A stretch of DNA of 64,000 bases from Stutzerimonas nitrititolerans (GCF_003696285.1 NZ_RFFL01000004.1:248001-312000); one strand, 5' to 3'. Numbered from the stretch's first letter, positions 44,066 to 54,110 are shown. Program-made: numbers and translations. The notes: a model not told the origin generated them from the letters alone.

Positions 44066-44262
44066 GTTGTGTAAGGGAGCGAGCCGCATGGATGCGGCGA
44101 GAGGCTTAAAGGGCCATGGACGGCCCTTGTAAGCCGGCCCCTGGAGCAGCGGTGGAGCGAACGAACCCTGCGCGAAGCGCAGGGCCGGATGCAGGGGCAA
44201 GACTTTTTGGTTCCTTTTGGGGCGACTGCCAAAAGGAACTCGCCCAGCAGGGCGAAACCCGC
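44066..44262. repeat. Structured intergenic repeat-like segment with four hairpins
   Basis: The gap 43878-44328 holds no supportable gene. Within it lie four successive stems: GCCGCA/TGCGGC (44083-44098), AAGGGCC/GGCCCTT (44109-44128), CCCTGCGC/GCGCAGGG (44166-44184) and GTTCCTTTTGG/CCAAAAGGAAC (44210-44239). The phrase GTTCCTTTTGGGGCGACTGCC resembles a widespread pseudomonad intergenic repeat I recall. It could end rlmG transcripts or be a processed RNA. The left part, 43878-44065, shows nothing clear. Confidence 0.55.
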
Positions 44263-44328
44263 GCTGTCAAGAAACTCGATAAACGATCATGAAAGCAATC
44301 TTCATGACACTCCAGTCAAGTACCATTT

Positions 44329-46533
44329 TCATAGCACCTTATCCAACGTAATCGGCAAATCCCTCACCCGCCTGCCGGTCGCGTGATAAACCGCATTGGC
44401 CACCGCCGCCGCCACCCCGATGATGCCAATCTCGCCCACGCCCTTGGACCCGAGGTCGTTGACCACGCTGTCGTGCTCCTCGACGAAGATCACCTCGACA
44501 TCGGGCACGTCGGTCTGCACCGGAACGTGGTACTCGGCAAGGTTGTGGTTCATGTAGCGCCCGAGCCGATGATCGATCAGCGTCTCCTCCTGCAGCGCCA
44601 TGCCGATCCCCCAGACCACACCACCGACGATCTGGTTGCCGGCGGTCTTGGGATTGACGACGCGCCCCGCCGCGATGGCGCTGACCACCCGCGCGACCCT
44701 GATCGTGCCCAGCGCCTCGTCGACGCGCACCTCGACGAACACCGCCGAATGCGTTGCCGTGGCCCATTCCTTGCGCTTCTCACCGGGCTCGACCCGCGCT
44801 TCGGCTTCGAGGGTACCGTTGCTGCGCACCACCTCACCGAGATCGACGTGAACGCTCGGATCGCGCTTGAGCAGCAGCCGGCCATCGACAAAGGTCACGT
44901 CGTCCAGGCTCGCACCGGCGAAGGGCGAACCGGGGAACTGCTGCACTGCATCCAACACTTTCGCCTGTAGCAGCGCGCAGGCCTGCTGCACGGCGCTGCC
45001 CACCGAGGACACCGTGGCCGAACCGCCTTCCAGCGGAGCCTGGGACAGGCTCGAATCGCCGAGGCGGAACTCCACCTTGTCCAGCGCCACACCCATGGCG
45101 GCCGCCGCGATCTGGGTCATCACCGTGTAGGTGCCGGTGCCGATGTCAGCGGTAGCGCTGCTGACCACCAGCCGGCCGTCCGGTTCGAGGCAGGCCTTGG
45201 CGCTGGCCGGCATCTGCATGGCTTCCCAGACGCCGGTGGCCATGCCCCAGCCGATCAGCTCATGGCCTTCGCGCATGCTGCGCGGTTCCATCGAGCGGCG
45301 CGCCCAGCCGAAGCGTTCGGCACCCTGCGCGTAGCAGGCGCGCAACTCCTTGCTGGAATAGGGCTTGTCCTGGTTGCCGTTGCGCTCGGCGAAGTTGACC
45401 AGGCGCAGCTGCAGCGGATCGATGCCGCTCGCATGGGCCAGCTCGTCCATCGCACACTCCAGCGCGTAGACGCCAAGGGTTGCACCGGGCGCGCGCATGT
45501 CGATCGGGGTGAACACGTCGAGCGGCGCGAGGCGGTAGTCCAGCGAGACGTTGTCGCAGCGGTAGAGCATTCCCGACCACTCCACCTCGTGCTCGGTGAA
45601 GTCCTCGAAGCGCGAGGTCTGACCGATGGCGCGGTGCCCCACCGCCTGCAATTGCCCGGTCTCGTTGGCCGCCAGAGACAAATGCTGAATGCTGCGCGGG
45701 CGGTAGCCGAAGGTGAACATCTGCTGACGGGTCAGCACCACGCGCACCGAGCGCTTGAGCTTGAGTGCGGCCATCACCGCCAGCGGCAGCTGGTACTGCG
45801 GCCGCAGGCCGGAGCCGAAGGCGCCGCCGACGAAGGGCGACAGCACGCGGATCCGTCCCTTGAGACCGAACACGTCCTCGACATAACGCTGGCAGTTCTG
45901 CACGCCCTGGGTCTTCTCGTGAATCAGCAGGTCCCCGCCCGGCTGGTAATGCACGGTGCTGGCGTGCATCTCCATGGGGTTGTGATGTTCCACCGGGGTG
46001 ACGTATTCCTGCTCGATCTTGTGCGGCGCAGCGGCGAAGGCACCGGCGAAATCGCCGCGCGGCTCCGGGGTTTCAGCGGGCGCTTCGTGGGCCTGGTCGC
46101 GCGCGACAAGCAGGTCGGTCTGGTGCGGCTCGCTGTCGTACGCGATGCGCACCAGCGAACCGGCGTGGCGCGCCAGCTCCAGGCTTTCGGCCACCACCAG
46201 TGCCAGCGGCTGGCCGCTATAGAGCACGCGGTCGTTGTACAGCGGGCGGAACGGCGAGCCTTCGGCCGCATCGTCGTCTTCGTAGGGTTCGTCGTAACTG
46301 GCGATGGGCGGGCGGTTCTGGTGAGTCAGCACCAGCACCACGCCCGGCAGCGCCTCGGCTTCACGGCTATCGATACTGCGCACACGACCGCGTGCGATGG
46401 TGCTCGACACCACGCTGCCATGCAGCAGGTGCGGCGTGCCGAATTCGGCGGCGTAACGGGCCTGGCCGGTGACCTTGAGCGGGCCATCGACCCGATCCAG
46501 CGGCTGGCCGACCGGCGAGCTGAAGGTATTCAT
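44329..46533 (-). CDS. Aldehyde/xanthine oxidoreductase, molybdenum-binding subunit (PaoC-like)
   Basis: The 734-residue large subunit belongs to the xanthine oxidase family and oxidises aldehydes or related substrates at a molybdopterin-cytosine site. The N-terminal a/b hammerhead domain is [24 protein letters not shown]; the Mo-binding part has [24 protein letters not shown] near residue 240; the general-base Glu lies in [20 protein letters not shown] near 700. The length is close to E. coli PaoC (YagR). It overlaps the FAD subunit by four bases. Substrate cannot be told; aromatic aldehydes are the PaoABC precedent. Confidence 0.93.
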   Translation of the reverse strand: MNTFSSPVGQPLDRVDGPLKVTGQARYAAEFGTPHLLHGSVVSSTIARGRVRSIDSREAEALPGVVLVLTHQNRPPIASYDEPYEDDDAAEGSPFRPLYNDRVLYSGQPLALVVAESLELARHAGSLVRIAYDSEPHQTDLLVARDQAHEAPAETPEPRGDFAGAFAAAPHKIEQEYVTPVEHHNPMEMHASTVHYQPGGDLLIHEKTQGVQNCQRYVEDVFGLKGRIRVLSPFVGGAFGSGLRPQYQLPLAVMAALKLKRSVRVVLTRQQMFTFGYRPRSIQHLSLAANETGQLQAVGHRAIGQTSRFEDFTEHEVEWSGMLYRCDNVSLDYRLAPLDVFTPIDMRAPGATLGVYALECAMDELAHASGIDPLQLRLVNFAERNGNQDKPYSSKELRACYAQGAERFGWARRSMEPRSMREGHELIGWGMATGVWEAMQMPASAKACLEPDGRLVVSSATADIGTGTYTVMTQIAAAAMGVALDKVEFRLGDSSLSQAPLEGGSATVSSVGSAVQQACALLQAKVLDAVQQFPGSPFAGASLDDVTFVDGRLLLKRDPSVHVDLGEVVRSNGTLEAEARVEPGEKRKEWATATHSAVFVEVRVDEALGTIRVARVVSAIAAGRVVNPKTAGNQIVGGVVWGIGMALQEETLIDHRLGRYMNHNLAEYHVPVQTDVPDVEVIFVEEHDSVVNDLGSKGVGEIGIIGVAAAVANAVYHATGRRVRDLPITLDKVL

Positions 46534-47516
46534 CGGACGGTTCCTCGGGCGGCTTCGCCAAGCGCACGGATGATGGCGCGGCGGGCGAGTTCAGGTTTGA
46601 AGGCGTTGTGCTGCAGCGGCTGGGCGCCGTCCAACAGCAGATCGGCGGCGATGGCGAAGCTCGCCTCCTCCGCCGGCTTGCCAAACAGCGCCTGCTCGGC
46701 GGATTCAACGCGCCAGGGCTTGTGGGCGACGCCACCGAGCGCCAGCCGCGCAGCCTTGATGGTGGTGCCATCCAGTTCCAGCGCGGCGGCCACCGAGACC
46801 AGGGCGAAGGCATAGGAGGCACGGTCACGCAGCTTGAGGTAGGCGCAATGCGGCGCGAAGCCCGTCGGTGGCAGCTCCACCGCGGTAATCAATTCGCCTT
46901 CGCCCAGGTTGTTGTCGGCTTCGGGCCGCTCACCCGGCAGTCGGTGGAAGTCGGCCATGGCGATGCGCCGTTTGCCGTGCGGCCCCTGCACGTGCACCTG
47001 CGCCTCCAGGGCGGCCAGCGCCACGCACATATCCGACGGGTGCACCGCGACGCAGGCCTCGCTGGCGCCGAGAATCGCGTGGATGCGGTTGAGCCCGTCC
47101 CGCGCAGGGCAGCCGGAGCCCGGCTCGCGCTTGTTGCACGGCGTGCCGGTGTCGTAGAAGTAGTAGCAGCGCGTGCGCTGCAGCAGATTGCCGCCGGTGC
47201 TGGCCATGTTGCGCAGCTGCGGCGAGGCGCCGGCCAGAATGGCCTTGGCCAGCAAGGGATAGCGCTGCTCGATCTGCCGGTTCCAGGCCAGATCGGCATT
47301 GCTCACCAGCGCACCGATCATCAGCCCGCCTTCCGGCGTTTCCTCGATCGCACGCAACGGCAGGCGGTTGATGTCGATCAGCTGGCGCGGCTGCAGGACG
47401 TTTTCCTTCATCAGGTCGAGCAGGTTGGTACCACCGGCGATGTAACGGCTGTCGGGCCCGGCCAGCGCCAGCGCCTCCTCGATCCGCTCCGGTCGGGCAT
47501 AGCTGAAGGGCGTCAT
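46530..47516 (-). CDS. Aldehyde/xanthine oxidoreductase, FAD-binding subunit (PaoB-like)
   Basis: The 328-residue middle subunit has FAD motifs [15 protein letters not shown] near residue 35 and [15 protein letters not shown] near 105. It has a Cys-rich insertion, [26 protein letters not shown], like the segment that binds an extra [4Fe-4S] cluster in E. coli PaoB. It moves electrons from the iron-sulfur subunit through FAD. Four-base overlaps on both sides show tight translational coupling. Confidence 0.93.
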   Translation of the reverse strand: MTPFSYARPERIEEALALAGPDSRYIAGGTNLLDLMKENVLQPRQLIDINRLPLRAIEETPEGGLMIGALVSNADLAWNRQIEQRYPLLAKAILAGASPQLRNMASTGGNLLQRTRCYYFYDTGTPCNKREPGSGCPARDGLNRIHAILGASEACVAVHPSDMCVALAALEAQVHVQGPHGKRRIAMADFHRLPGERPEADNNLGEGELITAVELPPTGFAPHCAYLKLRDRASYAFALVSVAAALELDGTTIKAARLALGGVAHKPWRVESAEQALFGKPAEEASFAIAADLLLDGAQPLQHNAFKPELARRAIIRALGEAARGTVR

Positions 47517-48013
47517 GGCGCTTTCTCCTGCAACCGCTGGCGGCTGGCCGGCAGGGCTTCTTCCACCGCCGCGAGGATGTTCGGGTAGGCGCCGCAGCGG
47601 CAGAGGTTGCCGCTCATCAGCTCGCGAATCTCGTCCCGATCATGGCCGCGGTTCTCGCTGGCCAGGCCCACCGCCGAACAGATCTGCCCTGGCGTGCAAT
47701 AGCCGCACTGGAAGGCATCGTGGCGGACGAAGGCAGCCTGCATCGGGTGCAGCTCGTCGCCGACCGCCAGGCCTTCGATGGTGGTCAGCCGCGCGCCGTC
47801 GTGCATCACCGCCAGGGTCAGGCAGCTGTTGATGCGCTTGCCATCGAGCAGCACCGTGCAGGCGCCGCACTGGCCGTGATCGCAGCCTTTCTTGGTGCCG
47901 GTCAGGTCGAGCCGTTCGCGCAGCAGGTCGAGCAGGGTGGTCCAGGGTTGAACGTCCAGCTGATGCTGCTGGCCGTTCACATGCAGGGAAAGGGTGCAGG
48001 TGGTTTCGCTCAT
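47513..48013 (-). CDS. Aldehyde/xanthine oxidoreductase, [2Fe-2S] subunit (PaoA-like)
   Basis: The 166-residue small subunit has two [2Fe-2S] clusters: plant-ferredoxin-type [21 protein letters not shown] near residue 45 and the C-terminal CGYCTPGQI...CRCGAYPNI near 105-145. The start is [21 protein letters not shown]; no Tat leader is seen, unlike periplasmic E. coli PaoA, so the complex is probably cytosolic. It heads the three-gene operon. No XdhC/PaoD-type maturation chaperone is in the window. Confidence 0.94.
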   Translation of the reverse strand: MSETTCTLSLHVNGQQHQLDVQPWTTLLDLLRERLDLTGTKKGCDHGQCGACTVLLDGKRINSCLTLAVMHDGARLTTIEGLAVGDELHPMQAAFVRHDAFQCGYCTPGQICSAVGLASENRGHDRDEIRELMSGNLCRCGAYPNILAAVEEALPASRQRLQEKAP

Positions 48014-48054
48014 GTCAGCCTCACGGTTTAGGCGTATGGATCGCTTTCCCTGCG

Positions 48055-48102
48055 TAGGGTCTGTTGCCATTTCAGCGCGTCCGCGCCGGACAACAGACCC
48101 TA
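48055..48102. repeat. GGGTCTGTTG palindromic element, 48 bp
   Basis: TAGGGTCTGTTG at 48055-48066 and its exact inverse CAACAGACCCTA at 48091-48102 enclose 24 bases rich in GC. The ends equal those of the 265-bp element at 34640. It lies upstream of the molybdenum enzyme operon, between it and the purine permease promoter. Confidence 0.8.
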
Positions 48103-48304
48103 GTTACGACTGAAGCGCGGACGGAAATGTTCAGCGGCCGGAAGTGATCCGGAAATTCAACCGAACGTGCCGCCGGTGTAAGATGCGGGGCTTTTTTGCC
48201 ACCGGCCCGACGATGGGCTTTGCTGTGGTAGCAGACAGCCGCGTTATGCCAACTGCCGAAGCGCGCGAGACGCCAGGCCACGACCGGTACACAAGGGGAT
48301 TCAC

Positions 48305-49594
48305 ATGCTGGAAAAGCTGTTCCAACTCAAGGCGCACAACACCAACGTGCGCACCGAGATGCTGGCCGGTCTCACCACCTTCCTGACGATGGCCTACATC
48401 CTCTTCGTCAACCCGAGCATCCTCGGCGAAACCGGCATGGACAAGGGCGCGATCTTCGTCGCCACCTGCCTGGCGGCGGCCTTCGGCTCGGCGGTGATGG
48501 GCCTGATCGCCAACTACCCGATCGCCCTGGCGCCGGGCATGGGCCTGAACGCCTTCTTCACCTACACCGTGGTGCTGGGCATGGGCCACACCTGGCAGGT
48601 GGCCCTCGGCGCGGTATTCCTGTCCGCGTGCCTGTTCTTCCTGCTGTCGATCTTCAAGATCCGCGAGTGGATCATCAACAGCATCCCGCTGGAGCTGCGC
48701 TCGGCCATCGCCGCGGGGATCGGCCTGTTCCTCGCGCTGATCGCCCTGCAGAGCGCCGGCATCGTCGTCGACAACCCGGCGACCATGGTCGGCATGGGCG
48801 ACCTGAGCAAGCCACAGGCGCTGCTGGCGATCCTCGGCTTCTTCCTGATCATCGGCCTCGAAGCCCGCCGCGTGACCGGCGCGGTGCTGATCGGCATTCT
48901 CGTGGTGACGGTCATCAGCATTCTGCTGGGCGTTTCCGAATTCTCCGGCGTGGTGTCGATGCCGCCGTCGCTGGCACCGACCTTCCTGCAACTGGACATC
49001 ATGGGCGCGCTGGACGTGGGGCTGATCAGCGTGATCTTCGCCTTCCTCTTCGTCGACCTGTTCGACAACTCCGGCACCCTGATCGCGGTGGCGAAGAAGG
49101 CCGGGCTGATGCGCAAGGATGGCTACCTGCCGAAGATGGGCCGTGCGCTGATCGCCGACAGCACCGCCGCGCTCGGCGGCTCGCTGCTGGGTACCTCGAC
49201 CACCACCAGCTACATCGAATCGGCCGCGGGCGTCAGCGCCGGCGGACGCACCGGGCTGACCGCCATCGTGGTTGCCGTGCTGTTCCTGCTGGCCTTGTTC
49301 TTCGCCCCGCTGGCCGGCAGCGTGCCGGCCTTCGCCACCGCGCCGGCGCTGCTGTTCGTCGCCGTGCTGATGGCCTCGGGCCTGGCCGAGATCGACTGGA
49401 GCGACCTGACCGTCGCCGCGCCGGTGGTGATCACCGCACTGGCGATGCCGCTGACCTACTCCATCGCCACCGGCATCGCCTTCGGCTTCATCGCCTGGGT
49501 TGCGGCGAAGGTTCTCGCCGGCCGCGGCCGCGAGCTGAACGCCGTGCTGGTGATCCTGGCGATTTTCTGTGTGATCAAGCTGGGCCTGTTCTAA
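48305..49594 (+). CDS. NCS2-family purine permease (AzgA-like)
   Basis: The 429-residue transporter of the AzgA/PbuG branch imports adenine, guanine or hypoxanthine by proton symport. It has about 13 hydrophobic segments. N-terminal NTNVRTEMLAGLTTFLTMAYILFVNPSIL and ALAPGMGLNAFFTYTV are family marks; LFVDLFDNSGTLIAVAKKAG and STTTSYIESAAGVSAGGRTGLTA are the substrate-site segments. No purine riboswitch is seen in the 290-base leader. trmA follows on the same strand, as in P. aeruginosa from memory. Confidence 0.93.
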   Translation: MLEKLFQLKAHNTNVRTEMLAGLTTFLTMAYILFVNPSILGETGMDKGAIFVATCLAAAFGSAVMGLIANYPIALAPGMGLNAFFTYTVVLGMGHTWQVALGAVFLSACLFFLLSIFKIREWIINSIPLELRSAIAAGIGLFLALIALQSAGIVVDNPATMVGMGDLSKPQALLAILGFFLIIGLEARRVTGAVLIGILVVTVISILLGVSEFSGVVSMPPSLAPTFLQLDIMGALDVGLISVIFAFLFVDLFDNSGTLIAVAKKAGLMRKDGYLPKMGRALIADSTAALGGSLLGTSTTTSYIESAAGVSAGGRTGLTAIVVAVLFLLALFFAPLAGSVPAFATAPALLFVAVLMASGLAEIDWSDLTVAAPVVITALAMPLTYSIATGIAFGFIAWVAAKVLAGRGRELNAVLVILAIFCVIKLGLF

Positions 49595-49699
49595 AAGCCT
49601 GGGGTGGATGGCGCCTCGCCCATCCACCTCGATCGGCATGGGTGGGTGAAAACAGCGTCATCCAGCCTGCAAATGTTTCTGCCACCTCGAAGAGTTTTC

Positions 49700-50788
49700 A
49701 TGAGCCGTCCGCAATTCGACCCCGCCACCTACGACACTCAACTCGCCGCCAAGGCCGAGCGGCTGCGCGAGCTGCTGGCGCCTTTCGATGCGCCGGCGCC
49801 CGAAGTCTTCGATTCGCCGCGCGAGTACTACCGGCTGCGCACCGAGTTCCGTCTGTGGCGCGAGGATGGCCAGCGCCACTACGCGATGTTCGAGCCCGGC
49901 AACAACCACACGCCGATCCTGATCGACGACTTCCCCATCGCCAGCCGCCGCATCAACGAGTTGATGCCGCAACTGAAAGCCGCCTGGCAGGCCAGCGAAG
50001 CACTGAGCTTCAAGCTGTTCCAGGTGGAGTTTCTGACCACCCTGGCAGGCGATGCCTTGATCACCCTCGCCTATCATCGCCCGCTGGACGACGCCTGGCA
50101 GGCCGAAGCCGAACAGCTGGCGGCGACTCTGGGCGTAAGCCTCATCGGCCGTTCGAAGGGCAAGCGCCTCGTCATCGGCCGTGATTACGTGGAAGAGGAA
50201 CTGGTGGTGGCCGGCCGCACCTTCCGCTATCGCCAGCCGGAAGGCGCCTTCACCCAGCCCAACGGCGAGGTCTGCCAGAAGATGCTGGGCTGGGCTTACG
50301 ACGTGCTGGGCGAGCGCGACGACGACCTGCTGGAACTCTACTGCGGCAACGGCAACTTCACCCTGCCGCTGGCCACCCGCGTGCGCAAGGTGCTGGCCAC
50401 CGAGATCAGCAAGTCGTCGGTGAATGCCGCGCTGGCCAATCTGGCCGATAACGGCATCGACAACGTCAACCTGGTGCGCCTGTCCGCCGAGGAGCTGACC
50501 CAGGCGCTGAACGAAGTGCGTCCGTTCCGCCGCCTGGCCGGCATCGACCTGAAGAGCTACGCCTTCGGTAGCGTCTTCGTCGACCCGCCCCGCGCCGGCA
50601 TGGACCCGGACACCTGCGAGCTGACCCGTCGCTTCGAGCGCATCCTCTACATCTCCTGCAACCCCGAGACGCTGGCGCAGAACATCGCCCAGCTGCACGA
50701 CACCCACCGCATCGAGCGCTGTGCGCTGTTCGACCAGTTCCCCTATACCCACCACATGGAATCCGGGGTGCTGCTGGTGCGTCGATAG
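49700..50788 (+). CDS. trmA: tRNA (uracil-5-)-methyltransferase TrmA
   Basis: The 362-residue enzyme makes m5U54 (ribothymidine) in tRNA with SAM. SAM motif [16 protein letters not shown] is near residue 210; [17 protein letters not shown] near 295; the catalytic Cys is in [12 protein letters not shown] near 320; the C-terminal base [16 protein letters not shown] is present. Start ATG 49700 ([19 protein letters not shown]) fits TrmA; in-frame codons upstream run into a hairpin at 49603-49628. A simple transcription unit. Confidence 0.97.
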   Translation: MSRPQFDPATYDTQLAAKAERLRELLAPFDAPAPEVFDSPREYYRLRTEFRLWREDGQRHYAMFEPGNNHTPILIDDFPIASRRINELMPQLKAAWQASEALSFKLFQVEFLTTLAGDALITLAYHRPLDDAWQAEAEQLAATLGVSLIGRSKGKRLVIGRDYVEEELVVAGRTFRYRQPEGAFTQPNGEVCQKMLGWAYDVLGERDDDLLELYCGNGNFTLPLATRVRKVLATEISKSSVNAALANLADNGIDNVNLVRLSAEELTQALNEVRPFRRLAGIDLKSYAFGSVFVDPPRAGMDPDTCELTRRFERILYISCNPETLAQNIAQLHDTHRIERCALFDQFPYTHHMESGVLLVRR

Positions 50789-50967
50789 GCCAGCACCAAG
50801 ACGCCCCGCCGCTCATTTCAGCGAAGCATTGCTTACCCTGCAGCCCGGACGGCAAAGCCGTTCCGGTGGCCTGCGACAACCTGCATGGCCGGCTGGCTTG
50901 TCAGCGTAAGCTTCGCTTAAGTTTCACGGCATAGACTCACGCCAAATCCACACACGGAGTAGGTGAA

Positions 50968-51519
50968 ATGAGTACTCGACTACCTTTGCGTTACGGCCGG
51001 CTGTCCATAGGGCTGCACTGGCTGATGCTGCTACTGATCGCGGCCGTCTACGCCTGCATCGAGCTGAAGAGCAACTTCCCCAAGGGCAGCGAGACCCGCG
51101 AACTGCTCAAGCACTGGCACTTCATGCTCGGCCTGGCGGTCTTCGCGCTGGTCTGGCTGCGGTTGCTGGCCCGCCTGATCGGCCCGACGCCGCCGTCCGA
51201 CGCCAACGCACCACGCTGGGAAAGGATACCGGCACGCCTGATGCACTTGGCGCTCTACGCCCTGATGATCGGCCTGCCGCTGCTGGGCTGGGCATTGCTG
51301 AGCGCCGCCGGGAAACCAACCCCCTTCTTCGGTCTGGAGCTACCGCCCCTGCTACCGGCCGACCGCGCCCTGGCCGGCCAGCTCAAGACGGTGCATGAAT
51401 TCCTCGGCCAGGCCGGCTACTGGCTGATCGGCCTCCACGCAGCGGCCGCCCTGTACCATCACTACCTGCGCCGGGATGACGTACTGCAGCGGATGCTGCC
51501 GCAACGCCACCCGTCCTGA
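50968..51519 (+). CDS. Cytochrome b561 (CybB-like)
   Basis: The 183-residue membrane protein has four hydrophobic segments. Haem-ligand His residues are in RLSIGLHWLMLLL (residue 17), KHWHFMLGL (near 50), RLMHLALYALMIGLPL (near 92) and KTVHEFLGQAGYWLIGLHAAAALYHHYLRRDDVL (near 137-155). Such proteins oxidise quinols or pass electrons to periplasmic acceptors such as superoxide. The gene is alone, between trmA and the DUF4345 gene. Confidence 0.92.
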   Translation: MSTRLPLRYGRLSIGLHWLMLLLIAAVYACIELKSNFPKGSETRELLKHWHFMLGLAVFALVWLRLLARLIGPTPPSDANAPRWERIPARLMHLALYALMIGLPLLGWALLSAAGKPTPFFGLELPPLLPADRALAGQLKTVHEFLGQAGYWLIGLHAAAALYHHYLRRDDVLQRMLPQRHPS

Positions 51520-51564
51520 TACACGGACAGGCCTGTGCGGCTGAAGGAGTCGAGGCGACCGGCC

Positions 51565-52104
51565 TCATTCGGAGGTTTCCTGACCTCGAAAGGGTGCGGC
51601 CGGCGCCTCGGCGCCGATGTCTTCGTCCGACACGGGCCCGTCGCCCAGACGGAAGGGCTGCGGCGCTTCGTCATGTAACCGGCGGGTCGGTGGTTCGATC
51701 CGCTCGGGCTCGGGTTCGGGTGTTTCGCGAATCGCCAGCCAGGCCGCGGCGGCCAGCAGCGCGGCCAGCACCCGATAGATCAGCGAAACCAGATCGAAGC
51801 CGATCAGCGCGCCGCCATCGAGCCACAGCGAAACCAGTCGTCCCAGCACCAGCGCCAGCAGGGTGATCATCAGCATCACCAGTGCCGGCCGCGCCCGCTC
51901 GGGTGCCCGCGCGGCCCACAGCAGAAACAGCGCCAACCCCAGCTGCAAGCCGCCGTAATAGACGCGCATGTGGCTGACCGAGGCGCTTTCCATGAGCAGC
52001 ATGCCGTTGAGATTGGCCATTTCATAAGGCCGCAGCCAGTAGGCCAGGCTCAAGCCCGCCATGATCACGGCCTGGATGATCAGCACGAAACGGGCAAAAC
52101 GCAT
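51565..52104 (-). CDS. DUF4345-type membrane protein
   Basis: The 179-residue protein has four hydrophobic segments in the first 125 residues (MRFARFVLIIQAVIMAGLSLAYWL; VYYGGLQLGLALFLLWAA; ALVMLMITLLALVLGRLVSLWLDG; FDLVSLIYRVLAALLAAAAWLAI) and a Pro/Glu-rich soluble tail. This is the DUF4345 pattern; function unknown. GGGGAG precedes ATG 52104. Divergent from the DUF411 gene. Confidence 0.75.
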   Translation of the reverse strand: MRFARFVLIIQAVIMAGLSLAYWLRPYEMANLNGMLLMESASVSHMRVYYGGLQLGLALFLLWAARAPERARPALVMLMITLLALVLGRLVSLWLDGGALIGFDLVSLIYRVLAALLAAAAWLAIRETPEPEPERIEPPTRRLHDEAPQPFRLGDGPVSDEDIGAEAPAAPFRGQETSE

Positions 52105-52285
52105 CGAAAGCTCCCCTGATGACTCTCGCACCCCGAGCCCTATCCGACCCGCTCCGCCGATGTTTGGTTCGCCCGCACACACCGTACATGGCCCGCAGCC
52201 AGATGCGACATTCGTTCACATGTTGGCGCTTGGGCAAGTCATGACCAGGCGGTATCCTGCCGCCATTCTGTTCGGAGGATTTCCC

Positions 52286-52720
52286 ATGCGCCGTCTGCTG
52301 CTCGCCACCACCCTGTTCGCCAGCCTCGCTCAGGCAGCCGAGCCCATCGCCATCGACGTACACCGCGACGCCAACTGCGGCTGCTGCAAGGACTGGATCA
52401 AGCATCTGGAAGACAACGGCTTTGCTGTAACCGATCACGTCGAGCCCAACATGGCCGCGGTAAAGGCCAAGCTCGGCGTGCCGCATCGCCTGGGCTCCTG
52501 CCACACCGGCGTGATCGACGGAAAATTCGTCGAAGGCCACGTGCCCGCCGCCGACATCCTCAAGCTGCGAGCCCAGCCCGACCTGATCGGCGCGGCGGTT
52601 CCAGGCATGCCGATGGGCTCGCCGGGCATGGAAATGGGCGACCGCAAGGACGCCTACCAGGTCATCGGCCTGAACAAGCAGGGCCGTGAATCGGTACTCA
52701 ACAGCTACTCCGGCAACTAA
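52286..52720 (+). CDS. DUF411 metal-binding periplasmic protein
   Basis: The 144-residue protein has a signal peptide (MRRLLLATTLFASLAQAA) and the DUF411 core: VHRDANCGCCKDWIKHLEDNGF (CxCC site near residue 33), LGSCHTGVIDGKFVEGHVPAADI, then a Met-rich turn GMPMGSPGMEMGD, which suits copper(I). DUF411 proteins often occur with copper-resistance genes. GGAGG precedes ATG 52286. Longer in-frame starts upstream lie in the DUF4345 promoter. Copper binding is inferred from the motifs. Confidence 0.85.
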   Translation: MRRLLLATTLFASLAQAAEPIAIDVHRDANCGCCKDWIKHLEDNGFAVTDHVEPNMAAVKAKLGVPHRLGSCHTGVIDGKFVEGHVPAADILKLRAQPDLIGAAVPGMPMGSPGMEMGDRKDAYQVIGLNKQGRESVLNSYSGN

Positions 52721-52775
52721 GCCGGCAATACGAAGCATCCACCGCGTGGAATTTGCACGCGGCGAAGCGGGTCCA

Positions 52776-52812
52776 AGGGTCTGTTGCGGTTTCTGAAACG
52801 GCAACGGACCCT
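52776..52812. repeat. GGGTCTGTTGC palindrome, 37 bp
   Basis: AGGGTCTGTTGCGGTTTC at 52776-52793 faces GAAACGGCAACGGACCCT at 52795-52812 with two mismatches and a one-base centre. It is the shortest of the GGGTCTGTT family here, just upstream of the metallopeptidase gene. Confidence 0.75.
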
Positions 52813-52843
52813 AGCCAGTGAGCCATTTCGGAAGGATGCGGAC

Positions 52844-53704
52844 ATGCGTTGGAAAAAGGCGCGGCGCAGCGACAACGTGGTGGATGCCAGGGGCCGCAGC
52901 GGCGGTTTCCGTGGCGGTCGCCTGAGCCTGGCCGGTGTCGCCGTGGTCGTGGTGATCGGCCTGCTTTCCGGCCAGGACCCGCTGCAGATCCTCGGCCAAC
53001 TGGCCAACCAGACCGGTTCTGTTTCTACCCAGCAGGACAGCCCGGCTGCCAATGGCGACGATCCGCAGGTAGCCTTCGTGCAGTCCATTCTCGGCGATAC
53101 CGAAGACACCTGGCGCGCGCTGTTCCAGCAGTCGGGCGCACAGTATCGCGACCCGACGCTGGTGCTGTTCCGTGGCGGCGTCCGCTCGGCCTGTGGCTTC
53201 GCCAGCTCCGCCGTGGGGCCCTTCTATTGCCCGGGCGACCAGCAGGTTTACCTGGACCTGCAATTCTTCGACGAAATGGCCTCACGCTTCGAGGTGGCCG
53301 GCGATTTCGCCCAGGCCTATGTGATCGCCCACGAGGTCGGCCATCATGTGCAGACGCTGCTGGGCGTTTCCCAGCAAATGCAGGCGGCGCGCCAGCGCGG
53401 TGCGCAGATGGAAGGTGACAACGGCCTGCTGGTGCGCCAAGAGTTGCAGGCCGACTGCTTTGCCGGTGTCTGGGCCTACCACGCACAACAGCGCCATGAC
53501 TGGCTCGAGGAAGGCGACCTGGAGGATGCGCTGAACGCCGCCAATGCCATCGGTGACGATCGCCTGCAGCAACAGAGCCAGGGCCGGATCGTCCCCGATG
53601 CCTTTACCCATGGCACCTCGGCGCAGCGGATGAAATGGTTTCGGACAGGTTTCGACAGCGGCGAACCCGCGCGCTGCGATACCTTCCGGGCATCGCGCCT
53701 GTAG
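52844..53704 (+). CDS. Neutral zinc metallopeptidase (YpfJ/KPN_02809-like)
   Basis: The 286-residue protein has one N-terminal membrane anchor (LSLAGVAVVVVIGLLSG near residue 25-45) after a basic start MRWKKARRSDNVVDARG. The zinc site is AYVIAHEVGHHVQTLLG near residue 170, with a likely third ligand in RQELQADCFAGVWAYHAQ. FYCPGDQQVYLDLQFFDEM is typical of the family. Most of the protein should face the periplasm. Start ATG 52844 is chosen from the family N-terminus; the frame upstream passes through the palindrome. Substrate is not known. Confidence 0.9.
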   Translation: MRWKKARRSDNVVDARGRSGGFRGGRLSLAGVAVVVVIGLLSGQDPLQILGQLANQTGSVSTQQDSPAANGDDPQVAFVQSILGDTEDTWRALFQQSGAQYRDPTLVLFRGGVRSACGFASSAVGPFYCPGDQQVYLDLQFFDEMASRFEVAGDFAQAYVIAHEVGHHVQTLLGVSQQMQAARQRGAQMEGDNGLLVRQELQADCFAGVWAYHAQQRHDWLEEGDLEDALNAANAIGDDRLQQQSQGRIVPDAFTHGTSAQRMKWFRTGFDSGEPARCDTFRASRL

Positions 53705-53710
53705 CTCGCC

Positions 53711-54043
53711 TCAGCCGATCCAGCTGAACACTGGCGCATCCACGCCATTGTGTACCCGCACCTGCGTGCTGTGACGCAAACGCACCAGCAAGCGCTTGCC
53801 CGCCTGGGTACTGCCGCTCAGGGCCTCGAGCTGTGTCAGCAACTGCGGCCCTTCCATCTGCTCCGCCTCACGCAACAGCTGCAACGCCGCCAGCCAGAGA
53901 TCGTCCGACTGCGTGGCGCGAGCGGGCTGCTCCGACCGCACGAGGTTCGGCAGCTGCTGCGTCAGCTGTGCCCAGTCCTGCTCATCCAGCTCGACACTGA
54001 GGTCGACCGGCAGTTCGCCGATATGGCCACGAATTCGAATCAC
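53711..54043 (-). CDS. Conserved hypothetical protein, 110 residues
   Basis: Start GTG 54043 follows AGGAG by about eight bases. The protein begins with IRIRGHIGELPVDLSVELDEQDWAQLTQQL and ends STQVRVHNGVDAPVFSWIG. It is soluble, helix-rich in the centre, and of unknown function. It is convergent with the metallopeptidase and divergent from the zinc operon, so the Zur-like box could also affect it. Confidence 0.7.
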   Translation of the reverse strand: MIRIRGHIGELPVDLSVELDEQDWAQLTQQLPNLVRSEQPARATQSDDLWLAALQLLREAEQMEGPQLLTQLEALSGSTQAGKRLLVRLRHSTQVRVHNGVDAPVFSWIG

Positions 54044-54110
54044 CTGCGCGTCTCCTGGAAAAACAGCGGAATGCTCCCATGCCTTGCGGAAGCTGGCCAG
54101 CGTTCGTCAC

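Noticed and set aside
48110..48304. Possible purine riboswitch in the leader of the NCS2 permease
   Set aside because: No conserved three-way-junction core or loop sequences could be found.
49603..49628. Hairpin GGTGGATGG/CCATCCACC between the purine permease gene and trmA as a terminator
   Set aside because: No T-run follows; it may be a partial GTGGA-type repeat. Kept only as a note.
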